A stretch of DNA of 64,000 nt from JBBRHQ01 sp963781345 (GCA_963781345.1 CAWAFQ010000013.1:372001-436000); one strand, 5' to 3'. Positions 50,350 to 59,790 are shown, numbered from the stretch's first letter. A program made the numbers and translations. Notes: a model not told the origin generated them from the sequence alone.

Positions 50350-51283
50350 TCTCGACGCCAGCCCCGGCGACGACCACGCCGACCCGGGTGATTCGGGTCC
50401 CCGCCGCCGCCAGCGCTGCACCCGCCGCCGCCACGCTCGCCGCGGGAACGCAGGCCAGCAACTCGTAGTCCTCGCCCCCCGAGACCGCCAGCTCGGCCGG
50501 ATCCTCGAATCCCGACGCCGCCGCGACCTCCCTCACTCCTTCGCTCAGCGGCAGCCGGGTGGCGTCGATGTGGATCCCGACGCCGGAGGCCTCGGCGAGG
50601 TGGCGGGCGTCGCCGCCGAGACCGTCGCTGATGTCGATCATCGCGTCGGCCCCTGCGGCCGCCAGCGCCGCGCCCGCCTCGAGCCGGGGCGCTGGATCGA
50701 GCAGCCTGGCCGCGAGAGCCCGGCGCGTGGCGTCGCTGAGGTCGAGACCCTCGGCCAGCTGCGGGCGCTCCTGAAGCAGCAGCGCCGCCGCCGCCCCTCC
50801 CAGTTCGCCCGTCACCAGCAGCGCGTCTCCGGGCCGGGCACCATCGCGGGTGACGAAATCCTCGGGCCGCTCAGCGTGCCCGACGACGGTGACCGTCAGG
50901 GTGAGCGCCGGTGAGCGGGTGACGTCGCCCCCCGCGAGGGTGACCCCGCACTCCGAGGCCAGGGTGGCGACCCCGTCGAGAATCTCCAGGGCCTCGCCCT
51001 CGTCGAGGTCGGTGGGAATGCCGGCGACGACGTAGGCCTCGCCCGGGGCCGCTCCCATCGCCGCCAGGTCGGAGAGGCTGACGGCGAGCGCGCGACGGCC
51101 GATCGCCCGCGGTGTCATCAGCTCACGGCGGAAGTGCACGCCATCGACGATCGCGTCGACCGAGGTCGCGGTGGCGCCGCCGGGGACGGTTATCGCGGCA
51201 TCGTCACCGCTCCCCAGCCGGACCCGGCCGGCAGCCGCCGGCAGCCGTTCGCGAAGCCTCGCCAGTAGCTCGAACTCGCCCAT
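50282..51283 (-). CDS. thiL: Thiamine-monophosphate kinase
   Basis: 333 residues from the ATG at 51283 (GEFELLARLRERLP). Substrate and metal motifs: GSGDDAAI, SVDAIVDGVHF, ALAVSLSDLAAMGA, GGDVTRSPAL, MIDISDGLGGDARHLAEASG and VSGGEDYELL. It phosphorylates thiamine phosphate to thiamine diphosphate. An upstream GTG-type extension of 32 residues is possible in frame but lacks family resemblance. Confidence 0.94.
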   Translation of the reverse strand: MGEFELLARLRERLPAAAGRVRLGSGDDAAITVPGGATATSVDAIVDGVHFRRELMTPRAIGRRALAVSLSDLAAMGAAPGEAYVVAGIPTDLDEGEALEILDGVATLASECGVTLAGGDVTRSPALTLTVTVVGHAERPEDFVTRDGARPGDALLVTGELGGAAAALLLQERPQLAEGLDLSDATRRALAARLLDPAPRLEAGAALAAAGADAMIDISDGLGGDARHLAEASGVGIHIDATRLPLSEGVREVAAASGFEDPAELAVSGGEDYELLACVPAASVAAAGAALAAAGTRITRVGVVVAGAGVEISSSGGRRLPPGGYDQLAHGRS

Positions 51284-51289
51284 GGACGC

Positions 51290-51295
51290 ATTGTC
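51290..51295 (-). promoter_or_regulatory. -10-like box GACAAT before thiL
   Basis: Minus-strand GACAAT, 6-base spacer, ATG at 51283. Confidence 0.4.
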
Positions 51296-51345
51296 GGGCC
51301 TGCGGCCGTCGCCCGCTGTCCCGAGCAAGTCGACGGGGGCGCCAC

Positions 51346-51351
51346 TAAGGT
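51346..51351 (+). promoter_or_regulatory. -10-like box TAAGGT before 51361
   Basis: TAAGGT, 9-base spacer, GTG at 51361. Confidence 0.4.
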
Positions 51352-51360
51352 CAGCGGCCC

Positions 51361-52419
51361 GTGGACCGCCGCGAGCCACTTCTGCACCGCCTCGGAGAGC
51401 TGGGCGCGCGCATCGGCAGCCGGCCGCCCAGCAGCCGGCCGCTTCGGGTCGCCCTGCAGCTCGGGGTCGCGGTCGTCATCTTCGGCTTCCTCGTCCTCAC
51501 CGTGATCAACCAGTGGGGCGAGCTGCAGAAGAAGGGCGTCCATTTCGACCTGATCTGGCTGCTGCCGGCGCTGGCGGTGCTCCCGGTCTTCTATGTCCTC
51601 GGCGCCGTCGGCTGGGACCTGATCCTGCGCTTCCTCGGCTTCAGGCTCTCGGCGGTCCGCGCCCAGGTCGCCTGGGGCCAGCCGCTGCTCGCCCGCTATG
51701 TCCCCGGAAGCGTCCTCTACCTGCTCGGCCGCCTCGTCCTCTCCGAGCGCGCCGGCGTTCCACGGCGGATCACCCTCGCCAGCATCGTCTACGAGCAGGC
51801 GATCTCGGCCGCCTCCGGTGTCGCCTTCGCCAGCTACTTCCTGATCAGCCACCCCGACCTCCAGGGCCAGCCGGGCCGCTGGGCGGTGCTGCTGGTCGTG
51901 CCGGCGGCGATCCTCGTTCTCAGCCCGCGCGTCTTCGGCCCCCTCTCGACCCGGGTGCTGCGCGCGTTCGGGCGCCAGCCGCTTCCGGAAACGATGCCGC
52001 TGCGGGGCGTGATCGCGATGCTCGCCTTCTACACGCTCAACTGGGGTGTCGTCTCGGTCGGCGTCTACTTCGCCGCCCGCTCGGTCCACTACATCCCTCC
52101 CGACAAGATCCTCGTCGTCGGCTCGGCGCAGGCGTTCGGCTTCGTCGCCGCCCTCGTCACCCTCGTCGCCCCGGCGGGGCTCGGGGTGCGCGACGCCGCC
52201 TTCGCCTGGGCGGTCAAGGTGGCGCTGCCGAGCGGCAGCTTTGCCGTGGGCGCGGTGATCGCGATCGCGGTCAGGGCGACGCTGACGGTGGTCGAGTTGA
52301 TCTACGTCGGGGCGGTGACACTGCTCGGTCGCAGGGACGACGCGGCACAGAGCGGAGGCCAGAGGCCGGAGGTCGGAGGGCAGCGGGCCGAGCGGGCCGA
52401 GCGGGCCGATCCTCCCTAG
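51361..52419 (+). CDS. Lysylphosphatidylglycerol synthase TM-region/UPF0104 family flippase-like protein
   Basis: 352 residues with about eight membrane helices. GVHFDLIWLLPALAVLPVFY, QPLLARYVPGSVLYLLGRLV and APAGLGVRDAAFAWAVK are characteristic of the UPF0104/AglD family, membrane proteins linked to lipid or lipid-sugar transfer. No aminoacyl-transferase domain is attached. The tail has a short repeat (RAERAERAD) from a 9-base tandem. Convergent with the GT87-like gene, overlapping by four bases (CTAG). Confidence 0.82.
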   Translation: MDRREPLLHRLGELGARIGSRPPSSRPLRVALQLGVAVVIFGFLVLTVINQWGELQKKGVHFDLIWLLPALAVLPVFYVLGAVGWDLILRFLGFRLSAVRAQVAWGQPLLARYVPGSVLYLLGRLVLSERAGVPRRITLASIVYEQAISAASGVAFASYFLISHPDLQGQPGRWAVLLVVPAAILVLSPRVFGPLSTRVLRAFGRQPLPETMPLRGVIAMLAFYTLNWGVVSVGVYFAARSVHYIPPDKILVVGSAQAFGFVAALVTLVAPAGLGVRDAAFAWAVKVALPSGSFAVGAVIAIAVRATLTVVELIYVGAVTLLGRRDDAAQSGGQRPEVGGQRAERAERADPP

Positions 52420-53657
52420 ATCGGCACGCGGGTTGCCAGGTGCAGGGCCGTGAGGGCGAGGACGCCGACGGCGAGTGGGCGGTCGCGGGAGATAGCCGCC
52501 AGGGGCAGGGGCCAGATCAGGTACCAGGGAAGGACCCAGCCGCTCGCCAACAGCAGGCCGAACCCGGCCCAGCCGGAGGCGCGGACCCAGTCTTCGCCAC
52601 GCCAGACCCAGCGCAGGAGCCAGGCGAGCGCGCCGGCGTAGGCGGCGAGGGCGAGAGCGCGGATCGCGTCGACGTCGATCCCGCTCGCCAGCGAGAGGAG
52701 GTAGGAGATGCTGCGGTGCCCGTTGCGCGCCTGGTTCTCCCCGGCGAGGCCGACGGCGTCGAGCGCGTGCGGGCCGAAGGCCACCAGTGCCGCCGCGGCG
52801 AGCAGCGCCAGGGAGATCGCGGCGCCGAGGGCGAGCCGTCCCTGCCGCACCGAGCCGAGCAGGGCGAAGGGGGCTATGAAGAGGGACGAGACCTTGATCG
52901 CCGCCGCGGCGATCAGGCCCACGGCTCCCGCGGCCTCGCGCAGGGCCAGCACCCCGGCGACCCCGGCCATCGCCATCAGCATCGCCAGGGCGTCGTTGTG
53001 GGCGCCGCCGACGACGTGGACGAGGACCAGCGGGTTGAGGGCGACGAAGGCCGCCGCGGTGCGGGGATCCACGCCCCGCCCGGGCGCGAGGCGGGCGCAG
53101 ATCGCGGCGACGCCCAGCACCGACGCGGCCGAGATCCCCTTCAGCAACCAGAGCGCGGCGGCGACCGGAAGCGAGCCGAGCGGGTAGCTGAGCAGGGTGA
53201 ATAGGGGACCGTAGGCGCTGACCGTGTCGGGCCAGCCGACGTGGATGAAGGCGGGGTCGCCGGCGTAGTCGGCCGGGGTGTGGGTGTAGGGGTTGAGGCC
53301 GTGGTCGGCGCCCAGACGGGCATAGGAGATGTAGCTGAAGACGTCCTGCGAGAGCAGCGGCGGGGCGAGGGCGAAGGCGAGGACCGCGATGACGATCACC
53401 GACCAAAGCAGCCGCCGGCTGATCGACTCGGCGCCGGCGAGGACGAAGAGATAGGCGACGAAGGCAAGGCAGAGGAATGCCAGGTAGGGACCGGCCCCCA
53501 GTCCCGTTCCCTCGCCGTAGATGCCGAGCAGCCAGCCGGGGCCGCCCCCGACGGCCGCTGGCACCAGGCTCGTTCCCGGCGCCGCCAGCGGGACAGCCGC
53601 GACCAGGAGCGCCGCGAGCCCAGCGAGTCCTGCACCGCGGCGGAGGGCTCGGCTCAG
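52416..53657 (-). CDS. GT87/DUF2029-like polytopic glycosyltransferase, CTG start
   Basis: 413 residues if begun at the CTG at 53655-53657, which has a GGAGG ribosome site 6 bases upstream and overlaps the PBP stop (CTGA). This restores a first membrane helix (AGLAGLAALLVAAVPLAAPG) that would be lost with the first GTG at 53564. About ten helices follow, with LSQDVFSYISYARLGADHGL, LNPYTHTPADY and VGGAHNDALAMLMAMAGVAG, as in polyprenyl-phosphate-mannose-type transferases. Likely builds envelope glycans. Confidence 0.8.
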   Translation of the reverse strand: MSRALRRGAGLAGLAALLVAAVPLAAPGTSLVPAAVGGGPGWLLGIYGEGTGLGAGPYLAFLCLAFVAYLFVLAGAESISRRLLWSVIVIAVLAFALAPPLLSQDVFSYISYARLGADHGLNPYTHTPADYAGDPAFIHVGWPDTVSAYGPLFTLLSYPLGSLPVAAALWLLKGISAASVLGVAAICARLAPGRGVDPRTAAAFVALNPLVLVHVVGGAHNDALAMLMAMAGVAGVLALREAAGAVGLIAAAAIKVSSLFIAPFALLGSVRQGRLALGAAISLALLAAAALVAFGPHALDAVGLAGENQARNGHRSISYLLSLASGIDVDAIRALALAAYAGALAWLLRWVWRGEDWVRASGWAGFGLLLASGWVLPWYLIWPLPLAAISRDRPLAVGVLALTALHLATRVPI

Positions 53658-55795
53658 GTACCGCCTCCGGTTGGCGAAGCGCCGCCGACCCCCCCGCCGG
53701 GAGCGGGGGCTGGCGCCGGTGCCGGCGCGGGGACCGGTTGCTGGGTACCCGCTCCGGGGGCGTAGGCGCCCGGGTCATAGAGGGTGGAGCCGGCAGAGGT
53801 CCCGCCGGCCGCGCCGGCACCGCCGACGCTTGCGCCCGAGGGTTTCTTCGGGGACGGCGCCGAGGCGGTGTAGCTGCCGAAGAACGGCGCCCAGCTGATC
53901 GGCTCGGCGGGGACCGGGAACTCCTCACAGGGGATCGAGGCGCCGCTGTAGAACGAGTTCCAGATCTCCGCCGGGAAGGTGCCGCCGAACACCGTGATCC
54001 CGTGGACGCTCGTCATCTCGATGTCGTTGGACTGGGGATACCCGACCCAGACGGCGGTCGCAAGGTTGGGCTGGTAGCCGTCGAACCAGGCGTCGACGTA
54101 GTTGTCGGTCGTCCCTGTCTTGCCGGCCTGCCCGTAGCAACCGGTGTAGGCGGCCGTGCCGGTGCCGCCGGTGATGTTGTCGTGGAGGATCCGGGTGACC
54201 TCGTAGGCGACGTTTCGCGGCAGCACCCGCCTCGGGTCCGCGGTCTCGGGGTGCTCGGTCCTGCCATCCGGGAACTCGACGCTTCGGATCGCGATCGGAT
54301 TGCGGTGGATCCCGCCCGCCGCGAGAGTCGCGAAGGAGTTGGCCATCTCCAGGGGGGAGACCCCTATCCGCAGGCCGCCGAGGCCCTCGGCGGGGATGCC
54401 GTCGAGTGGGCTCGTGACTCCCATCGACTTCGCCGTGGCGGCGACCTCGGCGGGTCCGACGTCGAGGTCGAGCTGGGCGAAGACGGTGTTGTCGGAGCTG
54501 ACCGTCGCCTGCTGCAGGTTCACGGTGCCCTGGTAGCCCTCGTCGGCGGTCTGGACCTCCCAGTGGCCCCATTGCGGCAGGTCGAGGCTGAGCGGCTTCG
54601 ACGTGTAGTAGGTGTTGTAGGGGTCGATGCCCTGCTTGATCGCAGTCGTCAGCACGAACATCTTGAAGGTCGAGCCCGGCTGGCGGTGGCCCTGCGCCGC
54701 GAGGTTGTACTGGCTCGAGTCGTAGGAGCCGCTCGAGGCCATCGCCCGGATGAACCCGCTGCGTGGGTCGATCGCGACCAGCGCCGCCGACGGGTCCGTC
54801 GAGTAGGGCAGGGCGGACTCGATCGCCCCGCGGCCGACCGTCTGGTAGGCGGGCTCGATCGTCGTGCGGACCCTGAGGCCGCCCCTGCGGACGGTGTTGA
54901 CCCCGTAGGTATCGATCAGGACCTTCTCGACGTAGTCGAAGAAGTAGGGCTCGCGGCGCTGGGAGTAGGCGTTGGAGGGATCCAGCTGCAGGCCCCCTCC
55001 CTCTTCGGCGAGCGCCTCTTCGGCGCTGATCGAGCCGAGGTCGGCCATCTTGCCCAGGACCTGGTTGCGACGCTCCCTCGCGGCGGCGGGGTTGAGCAAC
55101 GGGTTGTACTCCGAGGGCGCCTGAGGTAGGCCCGCCAGCAGCGCAGCCTGACCGACGCTCAGCCGCGATGCCGGCTTCGAGAAGTAGATCCGCGACGCGG
55201 CCTCGACGCCGATCGCGGTGCGGCCGTCGATCGTGCCGTAGGAGGCCGAGTTGAGGTACTGGCCGAGGATCTCGCTCTTCGAGTGCTCCTTCTCGTACTC
55301 AATCGCCAGCTTGGCCTCCTGGATCTTGCGCTCGACGTCGCGCTTCTGGCTGTTGAAGCAGATGTTGCGCATCAGCTGCATCGTGATCGTCGAGCCACCC
55401 TGGACCACCCTGCCGGCGCTGAGGTTCTCGATCAGGGCCCGCAGGCCGCCCTCGTAGTCGACGCCGTTGTGCTGGTAAAAGCGCTGGTCTTCGATCGCGA
55501 TCGTCGCCTCCTGGATGTCCTTCGCGATCCGCCCGACCGGGACCGGCACCCGCGCCTCATCGGACTTGACGTAGCCGAGCCGGCTGCCGTCCGCCGCAAG
55601 GATGACCGAGTTGCCGCCCTGCTCGGTGGCGCGGCAGACGGAGAGCGGCGGAGCGTCCCCGGCGATCGAGAGCACCTTCTCGCCGGCGACGAGGACCGCG
55701 GCGGCCGCGACCGCGAGCAGGCCGACGGCGGCGAACAGCAGCTTGCTGAGAGCGCCGCCGCGCCGCCGGTGGCGTCGACGCTGGCGCGAGGTCAT
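53654..55795 (-). CDS. Class A penicillin-binding protein (transglycosylase/transpeptidase)
   Basis: 713 residues. One N-terminal membrane helix, then GT51 (ATIAIEDQRFYQHNGVDYEG, GGSTITMQLMRN, KIQEAKLAIEYEKEHSK) and a transpeptidase with the serine in PGSTFKMFVL, SSDN and GKTGTTDNYVDAWFDGY. A Gly/Pro/Ala-rich tail ends the protein. It polymerises and crosslinks peptidoglycan outside the membrane. TAACCT lies 7 bases before the ATG. Confidence 0.94.
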   Translation of the reverse strand: MTSRQRRRHRRRGGALSKLLFAAVGLLAVAAAAVLVAGEKVLSIAGDAPPLSVCRATEQGGNSVILAADGSRLGYVKSDEARVPVPVGRIAKDIQEATIAIEDQRFYQHNGVDYEGGLRALIENLSAGRVVQGGSTITMQLMRNICFNSQKRDVERKIQEAKLAIEYEKEHSKSEILGQYLNSASYGTIDGRTAIGVEAASRIYFSKPASRLSVGQAALLAGLPQAPSEYNPLLNPAAARERRNQVLGKMADLGSISAEEALAEEGGGLQLDPSNAYSQRREPYFFDYVEKVLIDTYGVNTVRRGGLRVRTTIEPAYQTVGRGAIESALPYSTDPSAALVAIDPRSGFIRAMASSGSYDSSQYNLAAQGHRQPGSTFKMFVLTTAIKQGIDPYNTYYTSKPLSLDLPQWGHWEVQTADEGYQGTVNLQQATVSSDNTVFAQLDLDVGPAEVAATAKSMGVTSPLDGIPAEGLGGLRIGVSPLEMANSFATLAAGGIHRNPIAIRSVEFPDGRTEHPETADPRRVLPRNVAYEVTRILHDNITGGTGTAAYTGCYGQAGKTGTTDNYVDAWFDGYQPNLATAVWVGYPQSNDIEMTSVHGITVFGGTFPAEIWNSFYSGASIPCEEFPVPAEPISWAPFFGSYTASAPSPKKPSGASVGGAGAAGGTSAGSTLYDPGAYAPGAGTQQPVPAPAPAPAPAPGGGVGGASPTGGGT

Positions 55796-55802
55796 CGCTC
55801 AG

Positions 55803-55808
55803 AGGTTA
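55803..55808 (-). promoter_or_regulatory. -10-like box TAACCT before the PBP gene
   Basis: Minus-strand TAACCT, 7-base spacer, ATG at 55795. Confidence 0.5.
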
Positions 55809-55829
55809 CTTGCGCTCGGCGCCGGGGGA

Positions 55830-56684
55830 TCACGTATCCGCGAGCAGCCCGGCACCCTGGAGCGCCCGCTGCGAACGCTCGCCCAGGACCCTCTCCTCGT
55901 CGCCGGCCTGGGTGCGGTCGGCACCCGGATTGACGAGCACCTCCAGCCGGATTCCCTCCGGCGTCCACTCCGCAACCTGCACCTCGTCGGCCCCGGCACC
56001 GTCGCGGATGACCTCCCGCGCCCTGGCGATATCGGTGTCGGCCGGAACCCAGGCGGAGGCGGTGATCGGCGCCCCCCGATCGCCGGTCGAGTGGTTGTGC
56101 ATCGTCCCGCTGACGAGCATCTCGTTGGGGATGACTACGAGGTCGCCGTTGCCGGGGTCTATGTAGGTGTAGGAGAGCGTCAGGTCGTCGACGCGGCCGG
56201 TGACGTCCTCGAAGGTGATGCGGTCGCCGATCCGGATCGGCTGGGTCACCGCCAGCATCACCCCGCCGATCATGTTGCCGATCGTCTGGCGGGCGGCGAA
56301 GCCGATGATCAGCCCGAGGACGGCGCTCGAGGCGAGGATCCCTGTCGCCAGCCTCTTGATCTCTCCGAACTGGCTCAGCGCCAGGGCAGCGCCGATCACG
56401 AGAATCGTGACGAAGATGAGGCGCCGGACCACCCGCAGCCTGGTGTTGGCGCCACGCGAGACGCCCGAGTCGGACATCTTCTCGGCGACGCGAGTTCCGC
56501 GCCCGATCACGAGGCGATCGATGAGGAAGGCGACGAGGACCGCCAGGATCATCGTGATCGCGGCCGAGATCTCGTCGCCGTGGCTCTGCCAGAACGATTG
56601 ATCAGCGCCGATCGGCAGCCCGGCGAGGGCGGAGTGGGCGACGATGAGGACCTGTGAAACTGCCAGCGTCATCGTGGCCAACAT
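55830..56684 (-). CDS. Mechanosensitive channel, MscS family
   Basis: 284 residues from ATG 56684. Three membrane helices, the pore helix region (GILASSAVLGLIIGFAARQT; IGNMIGGVMLAVTQPIRIGD) and the beta domain (VTGRVDDLTLSYTYI; VVIPNEMLVSG) match MscS. It vents solutes on osmotic downshock. An in-frame extension to 56801 would run through the HAD gene and has no family resemblance. Its 5' end overlaps the divergent HAD gene. Confidence 0.9.
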   Translation of the reverse strand: MLATMTLAVSQVLIVAHSALAGLPIGADQSFWQSHGDEISAAITMILAVLVAFLIDRLVIGRGTRVAEKMSDSGVSRGANTRLRVVRRLIFVTILVIGAALALSQFGEIKRLATGILASSAVLGLIIGFAARQTIGNMIGGVMLAVTQPIRIGDRITFEDVTGRVDDLTLSYTYIDPGNGDLVVIPNEMLVSGTMHNHSTGDRGAPITASAWVPADTDIARAREVIRDGAGADEVQVAEWTPEGIRLEVLVNPGADRTQAGDEERVLGERSQRALQGAGLLADT

Positions 56685-57351
56685 ACCCGCAACCCACAGA
56701 ACCTCCACCCGCCCGGCACCGGCAGCAACCCGCGCCGTCTTCCTTGACGCGCTCGGGACGCTGGTCGACCTCGAGCCCCCATGGGTCGGCCTGCGCCGCA
56801 TTCTCGGGGACAGGATCGGACAGGATCGGCTCGTCAGCGCGGTCCGGGTCGAGATGTCCTACTACCGCGAGCACAGCATCGAGGGCCGCGACGAGGCCTC
56901 GCTCGCCGACCTGCGCGAGCGCTGTGCCGGCGTTCTCTCTCGCAGCCTCGGGGTCGAGGTCTCGGCGCAGACGCTGATCGAGGCGATCCGCTTCACCCCC
57001 TATCCCGACTCGGCGCCGGCGCTGGCGGCGCTGCGGGCAAGGGGCCTGGTGACAATCTGCGTCTCCAACTGGGACATCTCTTTGGCGGGAGTGCTGGAGC
57101 GCTGCGGCCTTGCCGACGGGCTCGGCGCGGTCGTGACCTCGGCTGAGGCCGGCGTCCGCAAGCCCGACCCTGCGATCTTCGAGCGGGCGCTCGATATCGC
57201 CGGCTGCTCGGCCGAGGAGGCGGTTCACGTCGGCGATACCCCCGAGGAGGACGTTGTCGGCGCCGCCGCCGCCGGGATCAGGGCGCTGCTGATCCGCCGC
57301 GACGGAGGCGGCGACGTCTCCTCGCTCGAAGAGGTGGCCGCAATTGTCTGA
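56674..57351 (+). CDS. HAD-superfamily hydrolase (subfamily IA)
   Basis: 225 residues from GTG 56674. HAD motifs: nucleophile region FLDALGTLVDL (the second Asp is Leu-Gly, as DxLGT), CVSNWD, KPDPAIF and HVGDTPEEDV. A helical cap lies between residues 35 and 100. It probably dephosphorylates a small metabolite; which one is unknown. The start is uncertain because it overlaps the divergent MscS gene by 11 bases. Confidence 0.83.
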   Translation: MANIPATHRTSTRPAPAATRAVFLDALGTLVDLEPPWVGLRRILGDRIGQDRLVSAVRVEMSYYREHSIEGRDEASLADLRERCAGVLSRSLGVEVSAQTLIEAIRFTPYPDSAPALAALRARGLVTICVSNWDISLAGVLERCGLADGLGAVVTSAEAGVRKPDPAIFERALDIAGCSAEEAVHVGDTPEEDVVGAAAAGIRALLIRRDGGGDVSSLEEVAAIV

Positions 57352-58678
57352 GGTCAGGTTCGCGAGCTTCGCGCGCCGCTACCTGGCGGCGCTCCTCGAC
57401 AGCGCCGTCTGGGTGATCGGGATCATCTGGTTTCTCGGCTACTTCGGCAGCCTCTTCGCCGGCGACACGGTTGCCGCCGGGATCGTCTTCCTGGTCCTCC
57501 TCACCGCCTGGTTCAACTACTTCGCGATCTGCGAGTGGCGCTACGGGCAGACGATCGGCAAGAACGCCTTCGGCCTGCGGGTGGTGCCGGTCGACGCCGG
57601 CGCCAAGCTCTCCTACAACGATGCCGCGGTCCGCAACCTGATGCGGCTGGTCGACTTCCCCCTCTCGCTGGTCGGGATCGACTGGATGATCGTCAACCGC
57701 TCGCCCCGCAAGCAGCGCCTCGGAGACAGGGCGGCGAAGACGGTCGTCCTGCGCGAGCCCGAGAAGACCCCGCCGACCCCGCCGCCACCACCCCCATCGC
57801 CGACCTCGGGCGAGATATTCGGCGACGCCGCCGAAGCGCTCGGGGGCCGGGCGCCGAGTGCTACCGGGGGAGATGCAGCCGCAGGCTCCGGCCCGGCCGA
57901 GACCCGGGGTCCTGCCGGGACCTCGCCGCCGGCGGCGGTGCCCGAAGCGGCGGTGGTGCCGGTGGCGGCGGCGTTGGCGGTCCCGGGGCCCTCGGCCGGG
58001 AACACCCCGCCGAGGGCCTTCCCCTACTCGAACTGGGGGCCGAAGGTGGCGATCGCCGGCGTTCTCGCGGCGATCCTGGGCGGGGTCATCCTCGGTCTGC
58101 CGGCGATCATCATCGACAACCCCCCGAGCAACGGCGACCTCAGCACCGCCGCCAACGTCTTCGTCCAGTTCGCCACGATCCTCGGATTCTTCGTCGTGCC
58201 GCTGTTCGTCGCCCGCCGCCGCAGCGACTCGTTCAGGGAGGCGCTGCGCCGGCTCGGCGTTCGCGGTTTCAGGGCCTCGGCATTCGGGTGGATGTTCGTC
58301 GCCACCGTGGTCTACCTGGTGATCGTCGCCATCTACGCCAATCTGATCACCCAGCCGGAGCAGCAGGACATCGCCGCCTCCTTCGGGCCGGTCTGGATCC
58401 AGATTGCACTGATCGTGGTCTGCGCCGCCACCAGCGAGGAGCTCTGCTTCCGCGGAATGCTGTTCGGCGGGATCCGCGAACGACTCCCCGGCCTTGCGGC
58501 GGCTCTCGCCAGCGGGGTCATCTTCGGCGCTCTGCACGCGCTCACCGGGCTCACGGCGGTGCCTCCCCTGATCGTCTTTGGGGTCGTGCTTGCGCTGCTG
58601 TATGAGCGCACCGGATCGATCATCCCCGGGGTCATTCTGCACGCGCTCAACAACACCGTCGCGCTGCTCGGGCAATGA
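57344..58678 (+). CDS. RDD domain-CPBP intramembrane protease fusion
   Basis: 444 residues. Residues 5-140 form an RDD domain (FARRYLAALLDSAVWVIG; GQTIGKNAFGLRVV). A Pro/Ala-rich linker of about 90 residues follows, then a CPBP/CAAX-protease-like domain with EELCFRGMLFGGIRER, FGALHALTG and HALNN carrying the glutamates and histidines of the active site. CPBP proteins cleave or modify membrane proteins or peptides. TTG start overlaps the HAD gene by 8 bases. Confidence 0.85.
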   Translation: MSEVRFASFARRYLAALLDSAVWVIGIIWFLGYFGSLFAGDTVAAGIVFLVLLTAWFNYFAICEWRYGQTIGKNAFGLRVVPVDAGAKLSYNDAAVRNLMRLVDFPLSLVGIDWMIVNRSPRKQRLGDRAAKTVVLREPEKTPPTPPPPPPSPTSGEIFGDAAEALGGRAPSATGGDAAAGSGPAETRGPAGTSPPAAVPEAAVVPVAAALAVPGPSAGNTPPRAFPYSNWGPKVAIAGVLAAILGGVILGLPAIIIDNPPSNGDLSTAANVFVQFATILGFFVVPLFVARRRSDSFREALRRLGVRGFRASAFGWMFVATVVYLVIVAIYANLITQPEQQDIAASFGPVWIQIALIVVCAATSEELCFRGMLFGGIRERLPGLAAALASGVIFGALHALTGLTAVPPLIVFGVVLALLYERTGSIIPGVILHALNNTVALLGQ

Positions 58679-58752
58679 GACGCAACCCTCCGCCGGCCGA
58701 TTAGCTATCACTCATATTCTGCTCACCCGATTCTGAGGAGCGATCAGTAACA

Positions 58753-59790
58753 ATGCAGCCGATGAGTCGCCGCCCCCTCCTCGCCGTCGCGGTTGCGGCA
58801 GCCGCCCTGGCCCTGCCGTCGAGCGCGATCGCCGATGGCGCCGTCGCCGGCGCCGTCCCCGCGACGCCCTCCGCCGACCCCTCGGTCGCCGAGCCGCCGG
58901 CAGCCGCCGACGCCTCAGTGGCTCCCGTCCGCTCGAGGGTCAAGATCCGTCTCGGCCACCTCCACAAGGGCCGCGTCCAGATCTACCGAAGCGTCCGGGT
59001 GATCGGCTCTCTGACCCCCTTCCGGCCCGATCAGAAGGTCAAGGTCACCTACTACCTCAATACCCAAAAGCTGCGCAGCAAGACGGTCAGGGTCCACCGC
59101 GGCAAGGGCAACTACGGCGTCTTCGACTCGAAGCTGATCGTCCGCAAGGCCGGTAAGTACGCCGCCAGCGCCAGGCACGCCCCGAGCGCTGAGCTGAGCG
59201 GTGATGAGACCGTGCGCAAGTCCTGGAAGGTGAGCTTCCCGTCACTCGGCCGCGGCCAGTGCGGCAAGGTGGTCAAGGGCTTCCGCAAGGCGCTGACCAA
59301 ACTCGGTTACGAGCCCGCCGGTGGGCGCTGCTTCAACAGCAAGATGGCGCGTGGCGTTCTCGCCTTCCGCAAGGTCAACAACATGTCGCGCAACATGCAC
59401 GCCGGCAAGCGGATCGTGCGCATGGTCTTCGGTGGCCGCGGCGGCTACCGCGTCCGCTACCCCCGCGCCGGGGAACACGTAGAGGCCTCGCTCGGCAAGC
59501 AGGTGATCGTCTTCGCCGACGGCGACAAGGTCAAGGCGATCTACCCGATCTCCAGCGGCAAGCCCTCGACCCCGACCGTGCAGGGTCACTTCAACTTCTA
59601 CTCGACCCAGCCGGGCTATAACGCGGAGGGGATGTACTACTCGTTCTACTTCGTCGGCGGTTACGCGATCCACGGCTACTACTCGGTTCCCAACTACCCT
59701 GCCAGCCACGGCTGCCTGCGGACCTTCATCTCCGACCAGCCCGGGATCTACAACCGGATCTTCTACGGCGAGGACATCTTCGTCTTCTGA
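58753..59790 (+). CDS. Secreted L,D-transpeptidase (YkuD) with peptidoglycan-binding domain
   Basis: 345 residues. Signal peptide (LLAVAVAAAALALPSSAIA), an extracellular N-terminal beta domain, a PGBD-like helical segment (VVKGFRKALTKLGYEPAGG), and a YkuD domain with IHGYYSVPNYPASHGCLRTF holding the catalytic Cys and His. It crosslinks peptidoglycan 3-3 or attaches polymers to it. A GAGGAG site lies 12 bases upstream of the ATG. Confidence 0.9.
   Translation: MQPMSRRPLLAVAVAAAALALPSSAIADGAVAGAVPATPSADPSVAEPPAAADASVAPVRSRVKIRLGHLHKGRVQIYRSVRVIGSLTPFRPDQKVKVTYYLNTQKLRSKTVRVHRGKGNYGVFDSKLIVRKAGKYAASARHAPSAELSGDETVRKSWKVSFPSLGRGQCGKVVKGFRKALTKLGYEPAGGRCFNSKMARGVLAFRKVNNMSRNMHAGKRIVRMVFGGRGGYRVRYPRAGEHVEASLGKQVIVFADGDKVKAIYPISSGKPSTPTVQGHFNFYSTQPGYNAEGMYYSFYFVGGYAIHGYYSVPNYPASHGCLRTFISDQPGIYNRIFYGEDIFVF

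Noticed and set aside
50282..51283. TPP riboswitch near thiL
   Set aside because: thiL appears leaderless and no thi-box-like sequence precedes it.
58696..58703. GCCGATTA before the L,D-transpeptidase as a sigma-28 promoter
   Set aside because: No TAAA-type -35 at the required spacing; the gene has a normal ribosome site and no link to motility.
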